Below, piece after piece: positions 1-5,838 of a DNA stretch of 6,113 bases. The notes under the pieces are model-generated. The model ran no database searches, was not told the DNA's origin, and worked only from the letters and a program-made list of their open reading frames with translations. This stretch comes from Ruminococcaceae bacterium UBA1730 (GTDB lineage: Bacteria > Bacillota > Clostridia > Oscillospirales > Acutalibacteraceae): positions 1 to 6,113 of the forward strand of contig DCII01000068.1 of assembly GCA_002315935.1 (NCBI GenBank), in the 5' to 3' direction. How positions within the stretch are numbered: the first letter of the stretch is position 1; each line of letters begins with the position of its first letter. Position numbers and translations under genes: made by a program.

Positions 1-35
1 GAAAAATCGGTTTCTGCGCTGAATCCGGAAATCTA
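1..35. other. Edge stretch downstream of darA, no gene called
   Basis: This short edge lies just beyond the darA stop codon. On the minus strand a TTG overlapping the darA stop could open a frame that runs out of the window, but it has no ribosome binding site and the dozen residues are not recognisable. In many Firmicutes darA is followed by holB, but nothing here supports that. No terminator hairpin is visible, so the operon may continue leftwards. Confidence 0.3.
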
Positions 36-362
36 TCAATATTTTTCGCTGTCTTCAACCCCTAATACAAATACCATCGCACCGCCGACAGAAACCTCGC
101 TGGCAAGTGCACCCTCATCAAATCCTCTGCCAAGGGATTCCGAGGTGTTGACGGTGTGCTTTCGGGTCATGCTATGCTTCTTGATTATGCTCTTTGCAAG
201 GGCAACCTTATCGTCTTCAACGCCGATAAGAAAGGTTGTGTTGCCGACCATGAGAAAACCGCCTGTTGTTGAAAGCTTTGTAACCGTGAATTTTTCTTTT
301 GTGAGTGCAGAAGCAACAACTGCACTGTCATCGTTATTAACTATTGCAATAAGAAGTTTCAT
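36..362 (-). CDS. darA: Cyclic-di-AMP receptor, DarA/PstA family (PII-like)
   Basis: The 108-residue product matches the full length of the DarA/PstA (DUF970) family, which are trimeric cytosolic PII-like proteins that bind cyclic-di-AMP at subunit interfaces. The N terminus MKLLIAIV, the core TKLSTTGGFLMVGNTTFLIG (residues 28-47) and a C-terminal VGGAMVFVL strand are hallmarks of the family. T28, F36, N41 and G47, which I recall as ligand-contact positions in the staphylococcal protein, are all present. Residue 26 is Thr where the Bacillus and Staphylococcus proteins, as I remember them, have Arg. The region around residues 68-87 is the variable large loop expected to respond to ligand. The ATG is preceded by an AAAGGA ribosome binding site (minus strand, 370-375) just after the DUF1854 stop, 17 bases away. 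This makes it the third gene of the exporter operon, not a tmk-darA-holB arrangement. Its downstream target is not known from sequence. Confidence 0.93.
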   Translation of the reverse strand: MKLLIAIVNNDDSAVVASALTKEKFTVTKLSTTGGFLMVGNTTFLIGVEDDKVALAKSIIKKHSMTRKHTVNTSESLGRGFDEGALASEVSVGGAMVFVLGVEDSEKY

Positions 363-369
363 AATCTTT

Positions 370-375
370 TCCTTT
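370..375 (-). promoter_or_regulatory. Ribosome binding site of darA
   Basis: The minus strand reads AAAGGA seven bases before the darA ATG. It lies in the 17-base gap after the DUF1854 stop, so darA has its own initiation site and does not depend on stop/start overlap. Confidence 0.7.
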
Positions 376-379
376 CATA

Positions 380-868
380 TCAAAGCTTCGGGCGGAGCAT
401 TCTGATGCTTCGCTTATCAAGCTTTCTGTAATCGGGCACCTCGTATCTGTTATCGTTGGCGTCCTTGATAAGAACTCTGCCGTCATAAAGCGGCTTGACC
501 GTTGAAATATGGTTTCTGACCTCAAAAGTAAGAGTACCGTGGTCTGTTTCCGCAGTCCACATCCATACTCTGAATTTATCTGTCATCTTTATGAATTTCG
601 TAATTCTCGGGATAAGATAATATTCGTCAAGTGCTCTTTCGATAACCTCTCTTGACTCCGGAAGCAGATTTTCGGTGTTTCTGATAACCGCCACCTGCTC
701 GCCCTCGCTGTCAAGAAGCACAACATATCTGTTGCCGCCGCTCTTGGGAAAAAGTCTTCTCGGTTCAAGCTCATAAAGAGTTTCGCCTGTTTCATAAAAT
801 TTTGCGTCAACGAAAATGCCGTCATTTTCCGTTATCATTATTTCGGGGCCGTCAATATAGTGTATCAT
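380..868 (-). CDS. DUF1854 family protein, partner of the ABC exporter
   Basis: This is a 162-residue soluble protein with no signal peptide or membrane segment. Residues from about 36 to the end carry the DUF1854 (PF08909) pattern: PRRLFP at 36-41, RYVVLLDSEGEQVAVIR at 47-63, a PESREVIERALDEYY helix, PRITKF, a WxxETDxGxxxFEVR strand pair, and a closing GRVLIKDANDNRYEVPD segment. DUF1854 genes are known to sit beside ABC transporters of the type found here. In proteobacteria the pair has been named cyanophycin metabolism-associated, but nothing in this window shows cyanophycin genes, so the substrate stays open. I chose the ATG at 868 because a strong AAGGGGGAAG site precedes it and overlaps the exporter stop. 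A longer frame from 946 would overlap the exporter by 65 bases and lacks family sequence in the extra 26 residues. The biochemical role is unknown. An accessory or regulatory subunit of the transporter is an inference from linkage. Confidence 0.88.
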   Translation of the reverse strand: MIHYIDGPEIMITENDGIFVDAKFYETGETLYELEPRRLFPKSGGNRYVVLLDSEGEQVAVIRNTENLLPESREVIERALDEYYLIPRITKFIKMTDKFRVWMWTAETDHGTLTFEVRNHISTVKPLYDGRVLIKDANDNRYEVPDYRKLDKRSIRMLRPKL

Positions 869-873
869 TTGCT

Positions 874-883
874 CTTCCCCCTT
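874..883 (-). promoter_or_regulatory. Ribosome binding site deciding the DUF1854 start
   Basis: On the minus strand the purine run AAGGGGGAAG sits five bases before the ATG at 868 and overlaps the TAA stop of the ABC transporter (882-884). Ribosomes ending the exporter would be positioned to restart here, which suggests translational coupling. It also argues against the longer upstream start. Confidence 0.75.
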
Positions 884-3125
884 ATTCAAACTGTTCTTCG
901 GCTTTACGCTTCTGAAGCTGTTCGCCCATTGACTGAATTTCAACAAGCTTATAATACTTGCCCTTCATCGCCAGAAGCTCTTCGGGAGTGCCGCATTCGA
1001 TTATTTCACCCTTGTCAACAACAACTATCTTGTTTGCCTTGCGAAGAGTTGAAAGTCTGTGAGCAATCATGAGGGTTGTTCTGCCGTTGATAAGGCGTTC
1101 AATAGCCTGCTGGATAAGGCTTTCGGTTTCGGAGTCAACCGCCGCAGTTGCCTCATCGAGAATGAGGATTGAAGGATTCTTCATAACTGCTCTTGCGATT
1201 GAAATTCTCTGCTTTTCACCGCCAGAAAGTCCGATACCTCTCTCGCCGAGAAGTGTATCATAGCCATCCGGAAGCCTGCATATAAAGCCGTGTGCATTCG
1301 CAATGTCGGCGGCTCTGATAATCTGCTCAACATGAGCATTCGGAGCACCGTAAGCAATGTTGTTGAAGATAGTGTCCTTGAACATCATGGGCTCCTGCTG
1401 AACATAACCTATCTGATTACGGTAATACTGCATATCAATATCACGCAGATTCTTGCCGTCAACAAAAATATCGCCGTCATAATCATCATAGTAACGCATG
1501 ATGAGGTTGATAAGCGTTGATTTGCCGGAACCTGTTGTGCCGACTATGCCGACAACATCGCCGGGTTCAATGGTAAGATTGATATTCGAAAGAACCTTCT
1601 TTGAACGGTCAAATGAGAAATTGACATTTCTGAATTCGATTTTTCCTTCGATTTTTTCGGGAATGCTGTTCTTACCGAAATCATGTTCAGGCTCTGCATC
1701 GAGAATTTCAAGAATATTCTCTGCGGATGCAAGCGTGTTTCTGTAAGAATCGCCGAAATTCGCAAAGAAGTTAACGGGGTTATAAAACATACTCGCATAG
1801 GAGACGAACGAAACAAGAAGACCTACCGAGAAATCCTCGCTTCCGCTGATAATGAAGCTTCCGCCCGAAAACCAGATGATGAGCGAACCGCAGGTAACAA
1901 GGAAGGTCATGATTGCCGGGAAGATTGCCGACATCTTCGCTATGCCGTTTTCTTCGTTCATCCAGTCATCGCAGTATCTGTCAAACTTGTTGATTGCACT
2001 CTCCTCGGTTGTGAACGCCTTGATTATTCTGACTCCGGGGATAGTATCTGTAAGAAGTCCCGAAAGAGAAGAGGCTCTGCGGAGAATTCGAAGATACATC
2101 GGACCAACCTGTTTGCCGAAGGCTCTGCCGATAAAAACAACTATCGGAATCGGAACGAGCGAAAACAGAGTGAGCTTCCAGTTAAGACGAAGCATGATAA
2201 TCAGTATTCCCACAAGGGTGAAAAGCTGAACTATCGCTTCCTGGCTGATTTTCAGAACAAAATTCTGAATTGTTGAGGTGTCTGAATTGATTATGTTGAT
2301 AACTCGGCCAGTTGAGGTCTTGTCGTAAAAGCTCAGCGGAAGATACTGTGCTTTTTCATAAATATCTTTCTTGAGGGCAATAACGATTTTGTCACCCGTG
2401 CGTCTTAAAAGATATGACCTGAATGCCGTTATAACATACTGAACAACATATACTCCGAGAAGAATAAGAATCATCTGATAGAGCATTGTTTTATCTCTGT
2501 TCGGGAGCACAATATCAACCATTTTCTGCGTGATAATCGGCGGCACAAGAGCGGCGGCAGTTGTGATTGCCGAAAGAAGAAGACAGATGATAAGTCCTTT
2601 TTTGTATGGAAGAGCGTATTGCGAAAACTTCGAAACCATCTTGCTCTTGCCTTTGCAGTTAAGGCAGTCCGAATCGGGCGTAGGAAGCTTTCTTCCGCAT
2701 TTGGGGCAGAATGCTCTCATTCTTCTGAACGTATTTTCAACCGCATAGAGAAGCTCTCTTGAATAGCCGTGTTCAATAACTCCGTTGAGGAAATCCGCAG
2801 CAGCGTCAGACGGACTTGCCGCAGCATATGTAAATCTTATAAGCTTATGCCTTTTTCCGTCATGAGTAATAACCGCAAACGAGGCATTGCCGTACATTCT
2901 TTTGGATTCAGCTTCTTTGATTTCCGAATAATCAAAATGCTCCGTGCCGCTTTCATTGAATGCCCAAAGCTCTTTTTCTCCGAAGCACACCATGCTTTCG
3001 CCGTATCTGCGTTCCAATGTGAGGTCGCCGACAACAGCAAAGAGCACCTTTCCGTCAGCGTTCAATTCATCAAGCTGCCTATGAAACTGCTCAGGGCAAT
3101 GCAGGTTGCTTAAAATTTCAGGCAT
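882..3125 (-). CDS. ABC exporter (fused permease-ATPase) with N-terminal PH-like and zinc-ribbon extension
   Basis: The 747-residue product is a half-transporter fused to its ATPase, expected to work as a dimer in the cytoplasmic membrane. Residues about 20-105 form a strand-rich, non-membrane region that could be a PH-like fold (inference). A zinc ribbon follows with C140, C143, C154 and C157. The exporter-type transmembrane domain runs from about 178 to 465, with hydrophobic helices near 178-200 and 215-240, two in the middle and two near 395-450. The ATPase is intact: Walker A GTTGSGKST at 529-537, YVQQEP Q-loop, signature LSGGEKQ at 633-639, Walker B LILDE ending at D657-E658, D-loop AAVD 661-664 and switch H689. 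Canonical exporters of this type are nearer 580 residues, and the surplus is the N-terminal extension. The ATG has a strong AAGAAGGTG site and lies about 27 bases from the predicted transcript start. The substrate cannot be read from the sequence. The DUF1854 neighbour marks the subfamily. Confidence 0.93.
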   Translation of the reverse strand: MPEILSNLHCPEQFHRQLDELNADGKVLFAVVGDLTLERRYGESMVCFGEKELWAFNESGTEHFDYSEIKEAESKRMYGNASFAVITHDGKRHKLIRFTYAAASPSDAAADFLNGVIEHGYSRELLYAVENTFRRMRAFCPKCGRKLPTPDSDCLNCKGKSKMVSKFSQYALPYKKGLIICLLLSAITTAAALVPPIITQKMVDIVLPNRDKTMLYQMILILLGVYVVQYVITAFRSYLLRRTGDKIVIALKKDIYEKAQYLPLSFYDKTSTGRVINIINSDTSTIQNFVLKISQEAIVQLFTLVGILIIMLRLNWKLTLFSLVPIPIVVFIGRAFGKQVGPMYLRILRRASSLSGLLTDTIPGVRIIKAFTTEESAINKFDRYCDDWMNEENGIAKMSAIFPAIMTFLVTCGSLIIWFSGGSFIISGSEDFSVGLLVSFVSYASMFYNPVNFFANFGDSYRNTLASAENILEILDAEPEHDFGKNSIPEKIEGKIEFRNVNFSFDRSKKVLSNINLTIEPGDVVGIVGTTGSGKSTLINLIMRYYDDYDGDIFVDGKNLRDIDMQYYRNQIGYVQQEPMMFKDTIFNNIAYGAPNAHVEQIIRAADIANAHGFICRLPDGYDTLLGERGIGLSGGEKQRISIARAVMKNPSILILDEATAAVDSETESLIQQAIERLINGRTTLMIAHRLSTLRKANKIVVVDKGEIIECGTPEELLAMKGKYYKLVEIQSMGEQLQKRKAEEQFE

Positions 3126-3130
3126 ATTTT

Positions 3131-3139
3131 CACCTTCTT
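3131..3139 (-). promoter_or_regulatory. Ribosome binding site of the ABC exporter
   Basis: The minus strand reads AAGAAGGTG five bases before the ATG at 3125. It supports this start for the 747-residue frame, including the whole N-terminal extension. Confidence 0.8.
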
Positions 3140-3158
3140 TTCTCTACTTTTATCGGTC

Positions 3159-3187
3159 ATTATATAAATATTAAATAGCAATGTCAA
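3159..3187 (-). promoter_or_regulatory. Perfect-consensus sigma-A promoter of the exporter/DUF1854/darA operon
   Basis: On the minus strand there is TTGACA (3187-3182), a 17-base spacer, then TATAAT (3164-3159), so both hexamers and the spacing match the housekeeping consensus exactly. Transcription should begin near 3152 and give a leader of about 26 bases, too short for a riboswitch. A run of nine T on this strand (3204-3212) lies upstream of the -35 box and could act as an UP-like element, which is inference. No clear repressor palindrome overlaps the boxes. Confidence 0.85.
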
Positions 3188-3235
3188 TACTTTGCGAGGC
3201 GTTAAAAAAAAACTGTCAAAATAACACATTACACC

Positions 3236-3264
3236 TTGAAAATAAAATGATTTTATGTCATAAT
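3236..3264 (+). promoter_or_regulatory. Extended -10 promoter of the HD hydrolase / STAS-kinase operon
   Basis: TTGAAA (3236-3241) is separated by 17 bases from CATAAT (3259-3264), and the -10 box is preceded by TG one base away (3256-3257), an extended -10. Transcription should start near 3271, about 28 bases before the ATG at 3299. The promoter is back to back with the minus-strand promoter, leaving 48 bases between the two -35 boxes. Confidence 0.75.
3242..3256. repeat. Small A+T palindrome within the plus-strand promoter spacer
   Basis: ATAAAA-TGA-TTTTAT is a perfect inverted repeat with six-base arms and a three-base centre, filling most of the spacer between the -35 and -10 boxes. An operator for a dimeric regulator at this spot would block RNA polymerase. 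The region is very A+T-rich, so chance is a real alternative. Confidence 0.3.
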
Positions 3265-3288
3265 TAAATAATCAGATTTCGAATTTTT

Positions 3289-3295
3289 GAGGTGA
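3289..3295 (+). promoter_or_regulatory. Ribosome binding site of the HD hydrolase
   Basis: GAGGTGA lies just before the ATG at 3299. The gap is slightly short, at three bases after the motif, but it is the only purine-rich site in the leader and it fixes the start used here. Confidence 0.7.
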
Positions 3296-3298
3296 ACA

Positions 3299-3880
3299 AT
3301 GGATATATTTGATAAGGCTCTGATTTTCGCAACGGAAAAGCACAGCGGTCAGACCCGAAAAATGTCAACTGTTCCGTATATTCTGCATCCAGTTGAGGTT
3401 GCTTCAATAGTCGGCACAATGACGGATGATAAGGAAATTCTTGCGGCGGCAGTGCTTCATGACACGGTTGAGGACACGGACACAACGCTCGAAGAAATCA
3501 AAGAGAATTTCGGAAAAAGAGTTTATCTTCTCGTTATGACCGAAACGGAAGAAAAAAGAGAAGACCGACCTGCCGCAGAAACATGGGAGCTTCGCAAGCT
3601 TGAGTCTCTTGCCATTCTCGAAAACACAAAGGATATAGGCGTTAAAATGATGTGGCTCGGAGATAAGCTCTCAAATATCCGTTCATTCTCCAGAGAATAT
3701 TCGAGAATAGGTGACCGAGTGTGGGAAAATATGCATCAGAAAAACCCTGCAAAGCAGGCTTGGTATTACAGAACCATCGCCGGATTTCTTTCCGACCTCA
3801 AGGATTACCCCGCATATAAAGAATATGTTTCACTTGTCAACTATGTGTTTAAAAACTACAAAACGGAGGAAATACAATGA
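3299..3880 (+). CDS. HD-domain hydrolase of the Rel/SpoT (p)ppGpp-hydrolase type
   Basis: This 193-residue cytosolic protein consists of an HD domain without the synthetase and regulatory domains of full Rel proteins, so it resembles a small stand-alone alarmone hydrolase. The Rel-type sequence landmarks appear in order: HSGQTRK at 15-21, PYILHPVEVA at 26-35 (metal ligand H30), LHDTVEDT at 53-60 (metal pair H54-D55 and catalytic pair E58-D59), and LGDKLSNIR at 120-128 (metal ligand D122 plus N126). A manganese-dependent 3'-pyrophosphohydrolase acting on (p)ppGpp is the best-supported activity by family. Other nucleotide substrates are possible because many HD4-type proteins are uncharacterised. 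The C-terminal 65 residues, rich in Trp, Tyr and charged helices, do not match Rel closely. It leads a two-gene operon, and its TGA stop overlaps the ATG of the STAS-kinase gene. Confidence 0.85.
   Translation: MDIFDKALIFATEKHSGQTRKMSTVPYILHPVEVASIVGTMTDDKEILAAAVLHDTVEDTDTTLEEIKENFGKRVYLLVMTETEEKREDRPAAETWELRKLESLAILENTKDIGVKMMWLGDKLSNIRSFSREYSRIGDRVWENMHQKNPAKQAWYYRTIAGFLSDLKDYPAYKEYVSLVNYVFKNYKTEEIQ
3865..3870 (+). promoter_or_regulatory. Ribosome binding site and ATGA coupling for the STAS-kinase gene
   Basis: GGAGGA sits six bases before the ATG at 3877, inside the end of the HD hydrolase gene. The stop of the first gene (3878-3880) overlaps the start of the second as ATGA, a standard sign of translational coupling and fixed stoichiometry. 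Confidence 0.85.
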
Positions 3881-5049
3881 AATTCACCAACGAAAGCAAC
3901 GCACTTACAATATTCCCCGAGGGAAGAATCGACTCAACCAACGCCGATGCAGTGGGAGCAGAATTTGAAAAAATCTTATCTGAAAATCCCCATTCCGATG
4001 TTGTGCTTGATATTGACTCGCTCGAATATATTTCGAGTGCAGGTCTCAGGGTTGTTCTGCGTATTCGCAAGTCGGAGCCGACATTAAAAATTATCAACGC
4101 CTCAACAGAGGTTTATGAGATTTTCGACATGACCGGTTTCACGGAAATGATTCCAGTTGAAAAGGCAATGAGAAAGCTGAGCGTTGACGGCTGTGACATC
4201 ATCGGCAAGGGTGCAAAGGGAACAGTTTATCGCTATAACGGCGACACCATTGTTAAGGTTTATAATTCGGTTGATAACTTTGACGACATAAAGAACGAAC
4301 GCAGACTTGCAAAGCGTGCCTTTGTGCTCGGAATTCCGACAGCAATTTCGTATGATATTGTTAAGGTAGGCGATAAATTCGGTTCGGTTTTTGAGCTTCT
4401 CGATGCAAAATCATATTCGGAAATGATAACCTCCGATGTTGCAAACAGAGATAAATATATCATTGAATATACTCAGCTTCTCAAGAAAATCCATGAAACC
4501 ATCGTCAATCCCGACGATATGCCCGACATCAGGGAAATATTCAATTCATGGCTTGATGTTGCAAAGCCTTATCTTCCCGAAGATAATTTTGCAAAGCTTT
4601 CTTCACTTATTGATGCTTTGCCCGACACAATGAATATGCTTCATTGCGATTACCATACAAATAATGTTTTGTATCAGGGCGGCGAAGCACTTCTGATTGA
4701 TATGGATACCCTCTCCCACGGACATCCGATTTTCGAGCTTGCAAACATCTACATTACATATGTCGGCTTCGGAGAGGAAGACCCGACAATCGTTGAAAAC
4801 TTCCTCGGAATGCCCTATGAAACCTCAAAATATATCTGGACAAAATTCATCAGAGAATATCTCGGCACAGAGGATGAAGCGGTTATCGCCGAGGCTGAAA
4901 ATAAAATTATTCTTCTCAGCTATCTTCGTCTCCTTCGCCATAAGGTCCGCAGAATGACAAGAGAAGAAGCCGAAGCCAACGCAGTTGTCAACCACTCAAT
5001 CGACCAAATCGACAAACTCCTCAAGGTTGTTGATACACTTGAGCTTTAA
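3877..5049 (+). CDS. STAS domain fused to an aminoglycoside/choline-kinase-fold phosphotransferase
   Basis: The 390-residue product is cytosolic. Residues 1 to about 98 are a STAS domain of the anti-sigma-factor-antagonist kind: an early strand with EGRIDSTNA, then LDIDSLEYISSAGLRVV at 44-60, with S53-S54 in the loop that holds the phosphorylated serine of SpoIIAA and RsbV. Residues about 105-385 are a kinase fold: glycine loop GKGAKGTVYR (110-119), ATP lysine K127 in VKVY, probable partner E141, hinge FELLD (172-176), catalytic loop HCDYHTNN (256-263, base D258, metal N263) and second metal site ID (D275). The arrangement resembles the TIGR02172 family, which is related to pfam01636 phosphotransferases and has no assigned substrate. 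It is not evidence of antibiotic resistance. It is coupled to the HD hydrolase by an ATGA overlap. An input domain that senses a phosphorylation state and controls a small-molecule or protein kinase is inference. Confidence 0.88.
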   Translation: MKFTNESNALTIFPEGRIDSTNADAVGAEFEKILSENPHSDVVLDIDSLEYISSAGLRVVLRIRKSEPTLKIINASTEVYEIFDMTGFTEMIPVEKAMRKLSVDGCDIIGKGAKGTVYRYNGDTIVKVYNSVDNFDDIKNERRLAKRAFVLGIPTAISYDIVKVGDKFGSVFELLDAKSYSEMITSDVANRDKYIIEYTQLLKKIHETIVNPDDMPDIREIFNSWLDVAKPYLPEDNFAKLSSLIDALPDTMNMLHCDYHTNNVLYQGGEALLIDMDTLSHGHPIFELANIYITYVGFGEEDPTIVENFLGMPYETSKYIWTKFIREYLGTEDEAVIAEAENKIILLSYLRLLRHKVRRMTREEAEANAVVNHSIDQIDKLLKVVDTLEL

Positions 5050-5064
5050 TAAAAACTGATTGAT

Positions 5065-5835
5065 ATGGATTTATCATTCGATAAAAGTAAGTGTGACTGC
5101 TATAGAAGCAACGCTCAAAAAATACGAGTAATTAGCGAAGAATGGATTGAAAAAAATATTTATTGCCCTGTCTGCGGATATTCACAATTAATAAATCTTC
5201 CGAATAATATGCCCGTCGCTGATTTACAATGTAAAAGTTGTGGAGAGATTTTTGAATTAAAAAGTAAGTGCGGAAACATATCTCGAAAAATTCCAGACGG
5301 TGCATATTCAACAATGATAGAAAGAATTTCAAGCACAAGTAATCCGAATCTTTTTATCATGGGATATGATGAAAAATATAGTGTTAAGAGTCTTTTCATT
5401 GTTCCGAAATTCTTTTTTACAACAGAAATTATTGAAAAAAGAAATCCCCTATCAGCATCAGCTAAAAGAGCTGGCTGGGTAGGCTGTAACATTCTTTTTG
5501 ATCAAATTCCCGTACAAGGAAGAATTTCAATTATTGAAGATAAAGTAGTTCGTGACAAGAAAAATGTTGTTGATGACTTTGCAAGAATAAAAGCTCTGAA
5601 ATTTGACAGCATAGAAAAAAGAAGTTGGCTATTCGATGTAATGAATTGTGTAAACCGCATTCCGTTTGACTGTTTTTCATTAAGTGATGTTTATAAATAT
5701 GAAGGATTCCTCAAAAATAAACATCCGGAAAACAATTTTGTCAAGCCCAAAATCAGACAGCAACTACAAGTATTGAGAGATAAAGGTTTCATTGAGTTTT
5801 TAGGCAACGGAAAATATATTAAGTTAAGAGGTTAA
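5065..5835 (+). CDS. dpnI: Methyl-directed restriction endonuclease, R.DpnI homologue (cuts m6A-GATC)
   Basis: The 256-residue product is collinear with R.DpnI (254 residues; gene dpnC in Streptococcus pneumoniae), a type IIM enzyme that cleaves GATC only when adenine is methylated. Shared landmarks include SNAQKIRV, the zinc cysteines C34, C37, C56 and C59, the PD-(D/E)XK nuclease triad D53, E64 and K66 (in VAD and FELKSK), GNISRKIPDGAYSTM at 70-84, and RAGWVGCN with W138, the residue aligned to the DpnI tryptophan reported to contact the methyl groups. The winged-helix domain that also reads methylated DNA covers about 190-254, with KIRQQLQVLRDKGFIEF at 229-245 nearly identical. The ATG matches the DpnI N terminus but lacks a clear ribosome binding site. 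It starts 15 bases after the STAS-kinase stop with no terminator or obvious promoter between. One 60-base sample line inside is 35% G+C, against 47% in a line of the preceding gene, suggesting acquisition. No companion methylase is present. Confidence 0.96.
   Translation: MDLSFDKSKCDCYRSNAQKIRVISEEWIEKNIYCPVCGYSQLINLPNNMPVADLQCKSCGEIFELKSKCGNISRKIPDGAYSTMIERISSTSNPNLFIMGYDEKYSVKSLFIVPKFFFTTEIIEKRNPLSASAKRAGWVGCNILFDQIPVQGRISIIEDKVVRDKKNVVDDFARIKALKFDSIEKRSWLFDVMNCVNRIPFDCFSLSDVYKYEGFLKNKHPENNFVKPKIRQQLQVLRDKGFIEFLGNGKYIKLRG
5826..5831 (+). promoter_or_regulatory. Ribosome binding site supporting the GTG start of the dpnD-like gene
   Basis: AAGAGG lies seven bases before the GTG at 5839, inside the last codons of dpnI. 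No ATG lies nearby in that frame, so this site decides the non-ATG start and implies coupled translation of the two genes. Confidence 0.65.
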
Positions 5836-5838
5836 TCT

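Noticed and set aside
145..405. A plus-strand open frame opposite darA and the end of the DUF1854 gene
   Set aside because: It is antisense to a highly conserved DarA protein. The hydrophobic look comes from the complement of its codons.
869..946. A longer N terminus of the DUF1854 protein starting at 946
   Set aside because: It would overlap the exporter gene by 65 bases, has no good ribosome binding site, and the strong AAGGGGGAAG site lies directly before the ATG at 868.
1683..2276. A plus-strand open frame of 197 codons opposite the ABC exporter
   Set aside because: It lies fully antisense to the membrane domain of a clearly recognised transporter. Its translation is rich in Arg, Lys, Asn and Glu with no family pattern, and no ribosome binding site stands out.
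3191..3219. Second minus-strand promoter based on TTGACA at 3214-3219
   Set aside because: At the right spacing the -10 position reads CGCAAA, which is not a usable -10 box.
3299..3880. Full bifunctional Rel/SpoT protein
   Set aside because: Only the HD hydrolase domain is present. There is no synthetase, TGS or ACT domain, and the next gene is a STAS-kinase.
3877..5049. Reading the kinase as an aminoglycoside-resistance enzyme
   Set aside because: Only the general phosphotransferase fold is shared. The STAS fusion and the operon with an HD hydrolase point to signalling or metabolism, and no resistance subfamily motif is recognised.
5160..5492. A minus-strand open frame of 110 codons opposite dpnI
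   Set aside because: It is antisense to the best-supported gene in the window and has no recognisable protein pattern.
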